A stretch of DNA of 64,000 nt, taken from positions 2,232,001-2,296,000 of the forward strand of contig NZ_JAGYHC010000001.1 in assembly GCF_019837165.1 (NCBI RefSeq), read 5' to 3'. Position numbers and translations under genes: made by a program. A model generated the notes under the pieces. The model saw nothing but the letters and a program-made list of their open reading frames with translations, searched no databases and was not told where the DNA came from. Shown one piece after another: positions 1-9,363 of this stretch (within the stretch, counting starts at the first letter, position 1; every line of letters begins with the position of its first letter). This stretch comes from Virgibacillus sp. NKC19-3 (GTDB lineage: Bacteria; Bacillota; Bacilli; Bacillales; Amphibacillaceae).

Positions 1-4
1 TGTT

Positions 5-151
5 TTATCTAGTAATAAAAAGGAGAAACACCCCAAACCAACTTACGAGTATAAATACACCAACTAACATAACGGAAATAAAAGTCCCTTTTAAATTAGG
101 TGTATCTTTTTTGGGACTTTGCTGTGGCTCCTTTTCTTGCAATCTACTCAT
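5..151 (-). CDS. cytochrome c oxidase subunit IIa-like small membrane protein
   Basis: A 48-residue protein with a charged, Pro/Gln-rich N-terminus and one C-terminal membrane segment (about residues 22-45), ending in LLFITR. This is the layout of the CoxIIa family, the single-helix subunit of ba3-type heme-copper oxidases. The start at 151 is chosen over an upstream ATG at 202 because GGGGGTG lies just before it. In relatives the gene precedes oxidase subunits II and I, which would lie beyond the left edge here. The family call rests on size and layout, so it is moderately sure. Confidence 0.7.
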   Translation of the reverse strand: MSRLQEKEPQQSPKKDTPNLKGTFISVMLVGVFILVSWFGVFLLFITR

Positions 152-363
152 TTCATTCACCCCCATAAACCAAATAATTGCTTTTATATTTTCATCATAC
201 ACAATTTGCTTATAGAATTTTTTACAATAGGGGATGTTTCACAAATCGTTTGAAAAGTTTTAGCTAGCATGTGACATTTACGTTACAAAAATGTGGCAAA
301 AGAGTAGGAGCGTCTAAATATAAGCATTAAAAAGGAAGACCGATGTCGCTAACCTTATTCAAT

Positions 364-397
364 CAAAAAAAGCGGCAATCGATTACGATTACCGCTT
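364..397 (-). terminator. intrinsic terminator of the cold-shock gene
   Basis: An 11-bp perfect stem (AGCGGTAATCG with CGATTGCCGCT on the minus strand), a 4-base loop and a run of T. It lies about 25 bases after the csp stop codon. Confidence 0.85.
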
Positions 398-422
398 ATC
401 ATATATTGCTATAATGGCTGCA

Positions 423-623
423 TTATTTTTTTATGACATTTGCAGCTTGAGGGCCACGATCGCCTTCAACGATTTCAAAGGATACTTCTTGTCCTTCTTC
501 CAGCGTTTTGAAGCCTTCTTCTTGGATTGCTGAATAATGTACGAATACATCATTTCCTTCTTCCAATTGAATGAAGCCATAACCCTTTTCTGCGTTGAAC
601 CATTTTACTACTCCGTTTTCCAT
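423..623 (-). CDS. cold-shock protein, CspA family
   Basis: A 66-residue single cold-shock (OB-fold) domain. RNP1-like KGYGFI and RNP2-like VFVHY motifs are present, as is the usual start [10 protein letters not shown]. These proteins bind single-stranded RNA and DNA and act as RNA chaperones in the cytoplasm. The ATG at 623 follows AGGAGG at good spacing; a longer upstream frame is discarded. It is transcribed alone, with a promoter near 793-821 and a terminator at 364-397. The leader of roughly 160 bases is typical of cold-shock mRNAs that are controlled by RNA structure. Confidence 0.95.
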   Translation of the reverse strand: MENGVVKWFNAEKGYGFIQLEEGNDVFVHYSAIQEEGFKTLEEGQEVSFEIVEGDRGPQAANVIKK

Positions 624-963
624 GTAAATAATCCTCCTAAAACCTTTCACGTAATACGTGTTAATACAAAGTCGACAGATGAAACGTAAATAAAAAAGAC
701 ACCACCCATAGAAGCGTAGGATCACTATTACATCCACTTCTATAGAAGCTGCCTGTTGTTAATGATTCCATACATCTTCTTTGCTTGACCCTAATATAGC
801 TTATTTCCCTATTTCAGTCAAGAATTTGGCTTTATATTTTTTCGTAAATCCCTATTTTTATCCCTATTTAAAAATAATCTTATATAATTAGAAGAAATTA
901 AGTGAAAAATCACAATTAAAAAGGTACACTAATAATAGATGTTTAAGAAGGGAGTTCTTGGAT
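624..963. other. divergent intergenic region csp / fhs
   Basis: About 340 bases without a gene. It holds the csp leader and promoter and, on the plus strand, a TATAAT at 883-888 that may serve fhs but has no convincing -35 box. No riboswitch was recognised. Confidence 0.5.
793..821 (-). promoter_or_regulatory. sigma-A promoter of the cold-shock gene
   Basis: On the minus strand, TTGACT (816-821), a 17-bp spacer, then TATATT (793-798). The start of transcription would lie near 786, giving a leader of about 160 bases before the csp ATG at 623. Confidence 0.75.
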
Positions 964-2634
964 ATGAAAACAGATATTGAAATTGCTCAGGAAACAAGTC
1001 TTAAACCGATTAAAGAAATTGCAGCAAAGCTTGACTTAACAGAGGAGGAATGGGAACCATATGGTCATACGAAAGCCAAGTTGTCTGAAAAGTTATTTGA
1101 TAAGCTAAAAGATAGGCCAAATGGAAAAGTAATATTAGTAACTTCGATCAATCCTACTACTGCAGGAGAAGGAAAATCTACGGTAACTGTCGGTTTGGGG
1201 CAGGCATTAAATCAAGTCGGTAAGAAGGCTGTTATTGCATTACGCGAGCCATCTTTAGGACCTGTAATGGGAATGAAAGGTGGTGCAGCGGGGGGAGGTT
1301 TTTCTCAAGTGCTTCCCATGGAAGATATTAATTTACATTTTACTGGGGATATACATGCAATAACAACTGCTAACAATGCCTTGTCCGCAATGATAGATAA
1401 CCACATTCATCGTGGAAATAAATTAAATATTGATCCTAGAAGAATGGAATGGAAAAGAGTAATGGATATGAATGACCGGGCATTAAGACAAATAGTCGTT
1501 GGGCTAGGCGGGCCTTTGCGAGGTGTCCCCAGAGAAGATGGATTTAACATCACTGTTGCCTCTGAGATTATGGCCATTTTATGTCTAGCATCAAGCCTTG
1601 AAGATTTAAAAGCGAGAATTGCCCGAATCGTGATTGGATACACCTATGACAAATCACCCGTCACTGTTAGGGATTTAGAAGTAGAAGGAGCATTAACATT
1701 ACTGCTAAAAGACGCGATAAAACCTAACCTTGTCCAAACGACGGAGAATACACCAGCAATTATTCATGGTGGTCCTTTTGCCAATATCGCGCATGGTTGC
1801 AATAGTATCATGGCAACCAAAACCGCCGCTAAATTAGGTGATTATGTCGTAACAGAAGCGGGATTTGGAGCCGATTTAGGCGCTGAGAAATTTCTGAATA
1901 TAAAGTCTCGTGCAGGGGAATTCGAGACAGATGCCGTCGTAATTGTTGCTACAGTTCGTGCATTAAAAATGCATGGAGGTCTAGCGAAGGGTGATTTAAA
2001 GGAAGAAAATATGGATGCATTACAAGCAGGGATGGAAAATTTAAAAAAACATATGGAAACGATTGAACGTTTTGGATTGCCATATGTTGTTTCTATTAAC
2101 AAGTTTCCTACAGACACACCAGCGGAAGTTAATTTTATCAAGTCATGGTGTGAATCAAGGAATATAGATGCAGCATTAACAAATGTTTGGGAAAACGGAG
2201 GAGAGGGTGGCATTCCTTTAGCTAAGAAAGTTATAGCTAAAGTAGAATCAGCAAATAAACATTTTACCCCACTTTACGAATTAGACGAAAAGCTGGAGAC
2301 AAAGATTCGAACCATAGCACAAAGCGTATATGGTGCTGATGACATTGAATTATCTCCTAAGGCAAGAGGCCAATTGGCGTTTTATGAGCAACAGGGCTGG
2401 GGCCAGCTACCTGTTTGCATGGCAAAAACACAATATTCTTTATCGGATGACCCAACAAAAACAGGAAGACCAAAAGGGTTCTCTATCACCATTCGAGAAC
2501 TGAGGCCATCCATTGGCGCAGGATTTATTGTCGCCTTAACCGGTGATGTGATGACAATGCCGGGATTACCTGAAAGACCAGCAGCATTTAATATGGATGT
2601 TACAGAAGATGGAAAAGTACTCGGGTTATTTTAA
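964..2634 (+). CDS. fhs: formate--tetrahydrofolate ligase
   Basis: A 556-residue protein, the usual family length. It makes 10-formyl-tetrahydrofolate from formate, ATP and THF in cytoplasmic one-carbon metabolism. The N-terminal MKTDIEIAQ, the ATP loop in [18 protein letters not shown] and the [20 protein letters not shown]-like stretch are family hallmarks. The ATG at 964 is preferred to a TTG at 958 because GAAGGGAG ends about nine bases before it. The stop TAA overlaps the ATG of the following HD-domain gene by one base, so the two are translationally coupled. Confidence 0.97.
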   Translation: MKTDIEIAQETSLKPIKEIAAKLDLTEEEWEPYGHTKAKLSEKLFDKLKDRPNGKVILVTSINPTTAGEGKSTVTVGLGQALNQVGKKAVIALREPSLGPVMGMKGGAAGGGFSQVLPMEDINLHFTGDIHAITTANNALSAMIDNHIHRGNKLNIDPRRMEWKRVMDMNDRALRQIVVGLGGPLRGVPREDGFNITVASEIMAILCLASSLEDLKARIARIVIGYTYDKSPVTVRDLEVEGALTLLLKDAIKPNLVQTTENTPAIIHGGPFANIAHGCNSIMATKTAAKLGDYVVTEAGFGADLGAEKFLNIKSRAGEFETDAVVIVATVRALKMHGGLAKGDLKEENMDALQAGMENLKKHMETIERFGLPYVVSINKFPTDTPAEVNFIKSWCESRNIDAALTNVWENGGEGGIPLAKKVIAKVESANKHFTPLYELDEKLETKIRTIAQSVYGADDIELSPKARGQLAFYEQQGWGQLPVCMAKTQYSLSDDPTKTGRPKGFSITIRELRPSIGAGFIVALTGDVMTMPGLPERPAAFNMDVTEDGKVLGLF

Positions 2635-3221
2635 TGGAAAGAGAGAAATGTTTACAAGCAATCAAAGAGTATGTGCACACACTTTTTTATGATGATGTTA
2701 CAGGACATGACTATTTTCATATGGAACGAGTTGCACGTACAGCAAGAAAGATCGCTGAACAAGAATATGCCGACCTATTTATTACCGAAGTCTCTGCCTG
2801 GCTTCATGATATTGGAGATGCGAAGCTTTTCTCTGATTCGGAAAAAGCAATGGAAGAGATGGTGGCCTTTCTAAAAACCATTGAATTATCCAGCAGTGAG
2901 ATAATGAACATTAACACGGCTATAAAAGATATCTCTTTCCATAAAGGAAATGCTCCTGTAACACTTGAAGGGAAAATTGTACAAGACGCAGATCGGATTG
3001 ATGCTATTGGGGCTATTGGAATTGCCAGAACTTTTGCATATGGTGGAGCAAAGAAACAATTCATTTATCATAGAGACTTTCATGATACATCTATTCAACA
3101 TTTCTATGATAAACTATTAAAGTTAAAAGATTTATTATATACCACCACTGCAAAAGAAATTGCTCACGAACGACATGTATTTATGGAACAATTTTTAGAA
3201 CAATTTTATAAAGAATGGTAA
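2634..3221 (+). CDS. HD-domain phosphohydrolase (YpgQ/YedJ-like)
   Basis: 195 residues with a canonical HD metal site: a His in GHDYFH (about 24-29), WLHDIGD (about 61-67) and a later Asp in QDADRIDAIG. The family includes B. subtilis YpgQ, reported as a dNTP pyrophosphohydrolase, but the substrate cannot be read from this sequence. It is coupled by a one-base overlap to fhs and followed by an 11-bp hairpin. A nucleotide-clearing role beside folate and thymidylate genes is plausible but inferred. Confidence 0.85.
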   Translation: MEREKCLQAIKEYVHTLFYDDVTGHDYFHMERVARTARKIAEQEYADLFITEVSAWLHDIGDAKLFSDSEKAMEEMVAFLKTIELSSSEIMNINTAIKDISFHKGNAPVTLEGKIVQDADRIDAIGAIGIARTFAYGGAKKQFIYHRDFHDTSIQHFYDKLLKLKDLLYTTTAKEIAHERHVFMEQFLEQFYKEW

Positions 3222-3225
3222 AACG

Positions 3226-3256
3226 ATCAGGCAGGAGAGTTGTCCTGCCTGATTCC
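3226..3256 (+). terminator. hairpin after the fhs-HD operon
   Basis: Perfect 11-bp stem ATCAGGCAGGA / TCCTGCCTGAT with a 6-base loop, five bases after the stop codon. The T tail is poor, so termination may be weak. Confidence 0.55.
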
Positions 3257-3335
3257 AAAGTTTGTGTTTCAATGTCATTCGTAGGTTCTCTTCCACCCAG
3301 CTATTTGGGTCCCAATAGGAACTTTTCAACTCAAG

Positions 3336-3366
3336 TTGTTTTTATGCGTTACGTTTATGTTATAAT
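3336..3366 (+). promoter_or_regulatory. possible promoter of thyA-dfrA
   Basis: Consensus TATAAT at 3361-3366. The best -35 is TTGTTT at 3336-3341, with a long 19-bp spacer. The thyA ATG follows about 50 bases later. Confidence 0.4.
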
Positions 3367-3417
3367 AGGTACATTCGCTATAAGTGATTATCAGTTATAA
3401 GTGGGGGAGATTCTATA

Positions 3418-4371
3418 ATGACAGGTGAGCATGCATACTTAGAATTATGTGAACACATATTAAAAAAGGGGGCAAAAAAGGAAGACCGTACTGGTACCGG
3501 GACTTATTCTGTATTTGGTGGCCAAATACGATTCGATTTAAGTAACGGTTTCCCTTTATTAACAACTAAAAAAGTTCCATTTCGACTAGTTGCCAGTGAA
3601 CTGCTTTGGTTTATTAAAGGGGATACTAACATTCGATATCTACTGGAAAATAACAATAATATATGGAATGAATGGGCATTTGAAAAGTGGATAAAAAGTG
3701 AAGAATACAAAGGTCCAGATATGACGAATTTCGGAAATCGAAGTCAGCAAGATCCAATATTCAAGGAAAAATATAAGAGCGAAATGGCGCGTTTTAAAGA
3801 AAAAATCCTCCATGATAATGATTTTGCCAACAAGTTTGGAGATCTTGGTTCTGTTTATGGAAAGCAATGGCGCGCATGGAAAACTTCCAAGAATGATACC
3901 ATTGATCAATTGAAAGACGTCATCGAATCTATTCGTACAAAACCTGATTCCCGTAGGCATATTGTATCTGCATGGAACCCGGAAGATTTGCCTAGTATGG
4001 CGTTGCCCCCATGTCATGCATTGTTCCAATTCTATGTTGCTGAAGGAAAATTGTCATGCCAGTTATATCAGCGCAGTGCTGATGTTTTCTTAGGGATGCC
4101 TTTTAATATGGCAAGCTATGCATTGTTAACACATTTAATTGCACATGAAACAGATTTGGAAGTAGGAGAATTCGTACATACATTAGGTGATGCACATATT
4201 TATGCAAATCATGTAGAACAAATCAATACACAGCTTGGACGTGACGTTAAAGCTTTGCCTAAACTCAAAATTAACAAAGAAAAAAATTCCATTTTTGATT
4301 TTGAGTTGTCGGATTTTGAAATAATGGAATATAACCCTCATCCTGCAATTAAAGCACCAATAGCTGTTTAA
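3418..4371 (+). CDS. thyA: thymidylate synthase, class A
   Basis: 317 residues. Converts dUMP to dTMP using methylene-THF. The nucleophile Cys199 lies in PPCHALFQF, the dUMP-binding segment [19 protein letters not shown] follows, and HIYANHVEQ is near the C-terminus. The length matches the long Lactobacillus casei type, with about 50 extra residues around 90-140, rather than the 264-residue E. coli type. The ATG at 3418 follows GGGGGAG. dfrA starts 27 bases downstream, the classic pairing in which DHFR recycles the dihydrofolate made by ThyA. Confidence 0.98.
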   Translation: MTGEHAYLELCEHILKKGAKKEDRTGTGTYSVFGGQIRFDLSNGFPLLTTKKVPFRLVASELLWFIKGDTNIRYLLENNNNIWNEWAFEKWIKSEEYKGPDMTNFGNRSQQDPIFKEKYKSEMARFKEKILHDNDFANKFGDLGSVYGKQWRAWKTSKNDTIDQLKDVIESIRTKPDSRRHIVSAWNPEDLPSMALPPCHALFQFYVAEGKLSCQLYQRSADVFLGMPFNMASYALLTHLIAHETDLEVGEFVHTLGDAHIYANHVEQINTQLGRDVKALPKLKINKEKNSIFDFELSDFEIMEYNPHPAIKAPIAV

Positions 4372-4398
4372 TCAAAAAGAAAAGGAGAGGAATTATCT

Positions 4399-4887
4399 AT
4401 GATTTCATTTATGTTAGCGATGGATCGCAATCGTGTTATTGGTCTAAATAATGATTTACCTTGGCATTTGCCGAAAGATTTTCGTTTTTTTAAAGAAAGA
4501 ACAACAGGACACACTATCGTAATGGGAAGAAAAACATATGATTCATTAGGAGGAGCATTACCGAACCGGAAAAATGTTGTCGCTACTCGCAAAAATATGA
4601 AGTTCCCGGATAACGTAGAGGTGATTAAGGATTTGAAAAAAATACAGGAATGGAATAAAGCGGACTCGGAAGAAGAATTCTTTGTTATAGGCGGTGGTGA
4701 GATTTTTCAACAAGCCTTGCCATATGCGGACCGCATGTACATTACATTCATTGATGAATCCTTTGAAGGTGACTCTTATTTTCCAGAATTTAATGAGAAA
4801 GAATGGAATCTAACCTCAAAAGAAAAAGGAGAGAAAGATGCTAAAAACCCATATGACTACTACTTTTTACAATATGATCGAAAATAA
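4399..4887 (+). CDS. dfrA: dihydrofolate reductase
   Basis: 162 residues. Reduces dihydrofolate to THF with NADPH. Active-site landmarks: MAMDRNRVIG-like start, LPWHLPKD with the folate-binding Asp/Trp region, the GRKTYDSLG NADPH loop and the late VIGGGEIF glycine motif. An AAAGGAGAGG ribosome site lies in the 27-base gap after thyA, so it is co-transcribed with thyA. No odd features. Confidence 0.97.
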   Translation: MISFMLAMDRNRVIGLNNDLPWHLPKDFRFFKERTTGHTIVMGRKTYDSLGGALPNRKNVVATRKNMKFPDNVEVIKDLKKIQEWNKADSEEEFFVIGGGEIFQQALPYADRMYITFIDESFEGDSYFPEFNEKEWNLTSKEKGEKDAKNPYDYYFLQYDRK

Positions 4888-5016
4888 TTATAGTGGTGGA
4901 ATAAACGATTTTAATATAGCTTGTTTAATATTAGAAAAACATGTTAAACTATAAACGAATTAAAAAGTTAAATGCTTCATAAATACTTATAAAGTCAATT
5001 TGGTAAAGAAGGTGTA

Positions 5017-5226
5017 ATGATGTTCGCAAATATAGGATTTCCGGGGTTGATTTTAATATTAGTTCTCGCGTTAATCATTTTTGGACCAAAAAAGTTGCCA
5101 GAAATCGGGAAGGCCGCTGGACAAACCTTGCGTGAATTTAAGGACTCCACAAAAGATTTAACGAGTGATGTTACAGATGAACTAAATGAAACAAAAGAAA
5201 TCTTAAACGGTAAAGAAAATAAATAG
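5017..5226 (+). CDS. tatA: twin-arginine translocase subunit TatA (first copy)
   Basis: 69 residues: a short N-terminal membrane helix (about 8-22), the [14 protein letters not shown] hinge, an amphipathic helix and a charged tail. It forms the pore-like oligomer that exports folded proteins. Two adjacent ATGs (5017, 5020) are possible; the second has better spacing from AAGGTG. A second TatA follows after 21 bases and TatC after that, giving a compact tatA-tatA-tatC set. Confidence 0.93.
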   Translation: MMFANIGFPGLILILVLALIIFGPKKLPEIGKAAGQTLREFKDSTKDLTSDVTDELNETKEILNGKENK

Positions 5227-5247
5227 AAACTATTTGGAGTGGTTCAA

Positions 5248-5451
5248 ATGTTAAGTAATATTGGTATCCCTGGGTTAATACTGATTCTTGTCATAGCGTT
5301 AATTGTTTTTGGTCCTTCTAAGTTACCAGAAATCGGGAAAGCTGTTGGAAGTTCATTAAAGGAATTTAAAAATGCGACCAAGGATATTATATCAGATGAC
5401 GATACGCCTAAAAAGGGCAATAATCATACATCAACAAAAGGTGATGAGTGA
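5248..5451 (+). CDS. tatA: twin-arginine translocase subunit TatA (second copy)
   Basis: 67 residues, very similar to the preceding gene in the helix and hinge ([14 protein letters not shown]) but with a different Asp/Lys-rich tail. The ATG at 5248 is chosen because GGAG ends eight bases before it; a GTG at 5239 would overlap the ribosome site. Tandem duplication with later tail divergence is the simplest reading. A hairpin separates it from tatC. Confidence 0.92.
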   Translation: MLSNIGIPGLILILVIALIVFGPSKLPEIGKAVGSSLKEFKNATKDIISDDDTPKKGNNHTSTKGDE

Positions 5452-5488
5452 AAGGTGTAAGGTATATAACCTTGCACCTTCTTTTGTT
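5452..5488 (+). terminator. hairpin between tatA and tatC
   Basis: A 12-bp stem (one G-U pair) AAGGTGTAAGGT / ACCTTGCACCTT, 5-base loop and CTTTTGTT tail, between the second tatA and tatC. It could lower tatC expression relative to tatA, which fits TatA being needed in excess. Confidence 0.6.
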
Positions 5489-5513
5489 ACCAGCCTAGGA
5501 GTGTGAAGTAATT

Positions 5514-6266
5514 ATGGTTGAGAACGTACAATCAAGCGACAAAGAAATGAACCTCACAGGTCATTTATCAGAGTTACGAAACAGGCTGATTGTTACAGTT
5601 ATTTTCTTTGTATTATTTTTTATTATTGGTTTTATTTTTGTTCAAGATATCTATTGGTTTTTTGTAAATGATTTGGATTTCGATTTAGTTGTAATTAGTC
5701 CTGGAGAAATTATATGGATTTATTTCTCAATGGCTGGGATGATTGCACTTATTGGAACAATCCCAATTCTGTCTTTTCAAGTTTGGGCTTTTATAAAACC
5801 AGGGTTAACTAGTACGGAGCGAAAAGCTTCCTTAGCCTATATTCCTGCTATATTTCTTTTATTTATCGCTGGATTGGTTTTTGGTTATTTTATGTTTATT
5901 CAACTGATTTTACCTTTTTTACTATCGTTAAATGAAGGTATGTTTAACGAAATGTTTACCGTTGATCGATATTTTAAATTTTTACTTCGTATCACATTGC
6001 CATTTGCATTGCTGTTTGAAATACCAATTATTTCGATGTTCTTAACGTCTATAGGTATTTTAACACCGGAGTTCATGCAAAAAAACAGGAAATATGCATA
6101 CCTTATATTAATTATTATTGGAACGATTGTAACTCCGCCGGATTTCATTCTACAAATTGTCGTTGCAATACCATTAGTTATTTTGTATGAAATCAGTATT
6201 TACTTATCAAAGGTCGTTTACCGTAAGAAGCAACGAAAACATAAGGAATTTATGGAAAGCGAATAA
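5514..6266 (+). CDS. tatC: Sec-independent protein translocase TatC
   Basis: 250 residues with six predicted membrane segments. The N-terminal LTGHLSELRNRL motif is part of the signal-peptide docking site, and the loop around FIKPGLTSTERK is conserved. TatC is the twin-arginine receptor and works with the two TatA proteins just upstream. The start follows TAGGAGTG. The C-terminus is short, basic and cytoplasmic. Confidence 0.97.
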   Translation: MVENVQSSDKEMNLTGHLSELRNRLIVTVIFFVLFFIIGFIFVQDIYWFFVNDLDFDLVVISPGEIIWIYFSMAGMIALIGTIPILSFQVWAFIKPGLTSTERKASLAYIPAIFLLFIAGLVFGYFMFIQLILPFLLSLNEGMFNEMFTVDRYFKFLLRITLPFALLFEIPIISMFLTSIGILTPEFMQKNRKYAYLILIIIGTIVTPPDFILQIVVAIPLVILYEISIYLSKVVYRKKQRKHKEFMESE

Positions 6267-6292
6267 TCACATAGAATAATGAGGTGATTGGA

Positions 6293-6514
6293 ATGCGATC
6301 TTTTTATCAGTTTTTGATGACATTCCGTGGGGAAAAGTCACCGGATAATCAAAGTCGGCTGGCTGATTGGGTGTTTTTTGATCATGATTTTCCGAAACAC
6401 TCGAAAGACTATGACGAAATAAGCAGCTATTTAGAATGGAATAGCCCTTTTCCTGGCGCATTGGTTGTATTTGATGAGCTTTGGGATAAATATAAACTAA
6501 AAGAGAACAAATAA
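6293..6514 (+). CDS. YozE/UPF0346 family small protein
   Basis: 73 residues, MRSFYQFLMTFRG... with LADWVFFDHDFPKHS and SYLEWNSPFPGALVVFDELW. This matches the YozE SAM-like family of Bacillales, a small helical protein of unknown role. The ATG at 6293 is used because an upstream in-frame GTG lies within the GAGGTG ribosome site. A terminator follows directly. Confidence 0.88.
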   Translation: MRSFYQFLMTFRGEKSPDNQSRLADWVFFDHDFPKHSKDYDEISSYLEWNSPFPGALVVFDELWDKYKLKENK

Positions 6515-6546
6515 AAAGGTTCTGGATATTTCCAGTGCCTTTTTTA
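6513..6546 (+). terminator. intrinsic terminator after the YozE-like gene
   Basis: AAAAAGG-CTGGA pairs with TCCAG-CCTTTTT (one 2-base internal mismatch), with a 4-base loop and T run. Confidence 0.8.
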
Positions 6547-6800
6547 TTTCCAGATAACAACAAACAACCATCATTATTGATCAAACGTTTGTTTAAAATA
6601 AAAACGCATCATGATATTATCAACTAGTCATATTTCAACTAATTTCGTCATCTCATGAAGATTCTTGTTGTTCCCTGCGGTTGCCCGGGAAATAACCTGT
6701 TATTCTTTCACTCATACGCAGCATTAAATCGCCTACACGCTTTGTTCCTGCTGACGTATACTAATCTATAATGAGGTAACAATAAAAAGGAGGAGAAACG

Positions 6801-7256
6801 ATGGTATTCCCGGTGCAACAACCTAAAAATTCTTTTCCAAATCATAGACCATATGCTGTAAATAATTCATTATTACCGACTCAACGTTTAAATGCCCCTA
6901 AAAATAGAAATAGCATAAAAAGCTTCTTTCAAAACCAATCCACAGGGGAATTAGTGAACAAGGGGATAGGTGGACTATCAGGTGTATTAAATAATGTTCA
7001 GCAAGTGCTAAATGTTGTTCAATCCACAACCCCAATCGTTCAGGAATATGGACCAATGGTTAAAAATATCCCCGCAATGTACCGAATGATGAAAGCAATT
7101 AAAGAGGTTGATCATCCTGATGATGTTGATCATACTGATGATAATGTAGATGAAAAACAAAACCATTCAGATAAAAAAGAAGACACAGTGAGCAATAATA
7201 ATAATTCCAAAGCCAAAAAGGATAATGGATTATCCACACCGAAATTATTTATTTAA
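6801..7256 (+). CDS. YqfQ/VrrA-like protein
   Basis: 151 residues. The N-terminal third is Pro/Asn-rich and low-complexity. Residues about 55-98 hold the conserved core GGLSGVLNNVQQVLNVVQ...EYGPMVKNIPAMYRMMKA, the signature of the YqfQ-like family. The tail is repetitive Asp/His/Asn (HPDDVDHTDD). The function of the family is unknown. The ATG follows AGGAGG. It is a single gene; nothing convincing was seen in the roughly 255 bases upstream except a TATAAT at 6767-6772. Confidence 0.75.
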   Translation: MVFPVQQPKNSFPNHRPYAVNNSLLPTQRLNAPKNRNSIKSFFQNQSTGELVNKGIGGLSGVLNNVQQVLNVVQSTTPIVQEYGPMVKNIPAMYRMMKAIKEVDHPDDVDHTDDNVDEKQNHSDKKEDTVSNNNNSKAKKDNGLSTPKLFI

Positions 7257-7332
7257 ATATAGGCAGAGAACTTGATTTTTTACGTTATAACCGAAAAAAT
7301 AGAAGTAAGATATAAAGTACTGGAGGTATAAT

Positions 7333-8292
7333 ATGAGTTCCAAACAAGAAATTGCAACATTCGCTGGTGGATGTTTTTGGTGTATGGTTGAACCCTTTGA
7401 TGAACGTCCAGGTATAATAGATGTAGTTTCAGGCTATACAGGAGGTACGCTAGAGAATCCCACATATGAACAGGTTGCTTCGAATACTACAGGGCACGTG
7501 GAAGCTGTCCAGATCACATTTGATCCGACTATAATGCCATATGAACAACTCGTTACAACGTTTTGGCAACAAATTGATCCTACAGACCCGAATGGACAGT
7601 TTAATGATCGAGGAGAATCATATCAAACAGCAATTTTTTATCATAATGAAGAGCAAAGGCAGACAGCTGAAAAGTCGAAAAAGAATTTAGAAAATAGTGG
7701 AAAGTTTTCTAAACCAATTGTGACAGAAATTGTTCCAGCAAAACCCTTTTATGTCGCCGAAGATGCACACCAAGATTATTATAAGAAGCAATCTTTTCAT
7801 TACCGTTTATATAAAAAAGGATCAGGCAGAGAGGACTTTATAAAAAATAATTGGCAGTCAAATGTAGATAAGACAAAATTGAAAGAAAAACTTACGCCGT
7901 TACAATATAATGTAACACAAGAAAATGGCACAGAAGCGCCGTTTCAAAATGAATATTGGGATAATGAAGAAGAGGGAATATATGTTGATATTGTTTCAGG
8001 AGATGTCTTATTTTCTTCAAATGAAAAGTTTAACTCGGCCTGTGGTTGGCCAAGCTTTACCAAACCACTCGACAGTTACCAAATTAAAGAGAATATCGAT
8101 AAATCACACGGTATGATACGAACTGAAGTTAGAAGTAAGGGGGCAGATTCCCATCTTGGCCATGTATTTGAAGACGGTCCGAAAGAAGCTGGAGGCTTAC
8201 GTTATTGTATGAATTCAGCTGCGATGCATTTTATTCCAAAAGATAAGATGGCTGAAGAAGGATATGGGAACTATTTATATCTATTCAACTAA
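7333..8292 (+). CDS. msrAB: fused peptide methionine sulfoxide reductase MsrA/MsrB
   Basis: 319 residues. Residues about 1-160 are MsrA, which reduces Met-S-oxide, with the catalytic Cys in GGCFWC. Residues about 175-319 are MsrB, which reduces Met-R-oxide, with CGWPSF, the [10 protein letters not shown] loop and the catalytic Cys in [11 protein letters not shown]. The zinc-binding CxxC pairs seen in some MsrB proteins are absent. The two halves are separate genes in B. subtilis. TGGAGG precedes the ATG. It repairs oxidised methionine in the cytosol with thioredoxin as reductant. Confidence 0.96.
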   Translation: MSSKQEIATFAGGCFWCMVEPFDERPGIIDVVSGYTGGTLENPTYEQVASNTTGHVEAVQITFDPTIMPYEQLVTTFWQQIDPTDPNGQFNDRGESYQTAIFYHNEEQRQTAEKSKKNLENSGKFSKPIVTEIVPAKPFYVAEDAHQDYYKKQSFHYRLYKKGSGREDFIKNNWQSNVDKTKLKEKLTPLQYNVTQENGTEAPFQNEYWDNEEEGIYVDIVSGDVLFSSNEKFNSACGWPSFTKPLDSYQIKENIDKSHGMIRTEVRSKGADSHLGHVFEDGPKEAGGLRYCMNSAAMHFIPKDKMAEEGYGNYLYLFN

Positions 8293-8346
8293 TTATTAGT
8301 TTATAATAATCATGTTATGTAAACTCAGATGAAAAGGAGTATTATT

Positions 8347-8553
8347 ATGATCCATCTAGACTGGAAAAATAGAGAAACATTAAAGGAAATTGAATGTGTA
8401 CATGCGGATGCTGAAAAATTTATGGTGGATCATAAATTGACACCAGGCAAGAAATATGAGGTAAAAAACGAAACAGATGAATTTTATTTTATTATTGACA
8501 ACAGCAATCGAATAGGGGGTTTTTTTAAAGATTATTTTAAAGAAATAAAATAA
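8347..8553 (+). CDS. conserved small protein (DUF6501-like)
   Basis: 68 residues, MIHLDWKNRETLKEIECVHADAEKF... ending IGGFFKDYFKEIK. It resembles small Bacillales proteins labelled DUF6501, recalled rather than searched. No membrane segment or known catalytic motif. The ATG at 8347 is supported by AAAGGAG eight bases before it, which lies inside the longer frame beginning 8329. A terminator overlaps the stop. Confidence 0.6.
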   Translation: MIHLDWKNRETLKEIECVHADAEKFMVDHKLTPGKKYEVKNETDEFYFIIDNSNRIGGFFKDYFKEIK

Positions 8554-8583
8554 CAGAGAAGAGAGGTGTCCCTGTTATTTTTG
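8549..8583 (+). terminator. intrinsic terminator
   Basis: AATAACAG / CTGTTATT stem with a 15-base loop and a T run, beginning inside the stop codon of the small protein gene. Confidence 0.65.
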
Positions 8584-8683
8584 AGTTATCTATTTTCTAT
8601 TATGTCGTTTCATGCTATAATTTATTTACTATTTAACCAAGGAACAGCGCTAATGACATAATAAAAAGAGGGAATGAGCCGAG

Positions 8684-9238
8684 ATGAAAAATATTTATTT
8701 TGTTCGTCATTGTTCTGCTGATGGTCAACACAAGGATTCACCATTGACAACGGTTGGTATGAGACAGGCTCACCTTCTTTCAAGTTTTTTTAGTGATCTA
8801 AACATTAAGGTGGATAAAATAATCTCAAGTCCTTATTTACGTGCTATTGAAAGCATAAAGCCTTTCGCAGAAAAAACAAACACTAAAATTGAAATCGATG
8901 AACGATTAAAGGAACGTATCTTAAGTGTTGAGCCAATTGATGATTGGGTGGAGGTATTGGAACAATCCTTTAAGGATCAAGATTTCGCATTACCCGGTGG
9001 TGAATCGGCGAAAGATGCTATTCAACGTATAAATACAGTATTTGAATCAATTTATACAAATGATAATATAAAAAATGCTGTTGTCGTCAGTCATGGGAAC
9101 TTGATGACTTTATTTTTGCAGCAATACAATAAAAATTTTGATTTTAGAAGATGGAAGGAATTGCGACATCCAGATATCTATTTAATGAAATATGAAAAGG
9201 ATGATCCCTCTATTGTGTGTGTATGGAATGAGCATTAA
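8684..9238 (+). CDS. histidine phosphatase family protein
   Basis: 184 residues with the phosphoglycerate-mutase-like fold signature: the phospho-acceptor His in FVRHCSADG (RHC in place of the usual RHG), the second active-site His in VVSHGNLMTLF, and SPYLRAIES between. Such enzymes remove phosphate from small molecules or proteins; the substrate cannot be predicted. It is a single gene; the ferredoxin gene follows after a 125-base gap containing a long inverted repeat. Confidence 0.85.
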   Translation: MKNIYFVRHCSADGQHKDSPLTTVGMRQAHLLSSFFSDLNIKVDKIISSPYLRAIESIKPFAEKTNTKIEIDERLKERILSVEPIDDWVEVLEQSFKDQDFALPGGESAKDAIQRINTVFESIYTNDNIKNAVVVSHGNLMTLFLQQYNKNFDFRRWKELRHPDIYLMKYEKDDPSIVCVWNEH

Positions 9239-9276
9239 TAGTGGTAGAGTTTCAAACATATAACAGCAAATGTCAG

Positions 9277-9328
9277 CATGCTTTTATTATTTTTATAATA
9301 TATAAGGATGCGTTATAATAAAAGCATG
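9277..9328. repeat. 14-bp inverted repeat around the ferredoxin promoter region
   Basis: CATGCTTTTATTAT (9277-9290) and ATAATAAAAGCATG (9315-9328) are perfect inverted copies separated by 24 AT-rich bases. Two TATAAT hexamers (9295-9300, 9314-9319) fall inside or beside it. It could be an operator or a long-loop hairpin upstream of the ferredoxin gene. Confidence 0.6.
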
Positions 9329-9363
9329 AACATTTCAGGAAGTGTTACGAAGGAGGGTTTTAA

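Noticed and set aside
3260-3350. Leader upstream of thyA considered as a riboswitch
   Set aside because: Only a short CCCA...TGGG pairing is seen; no known aptamer core could be matched.
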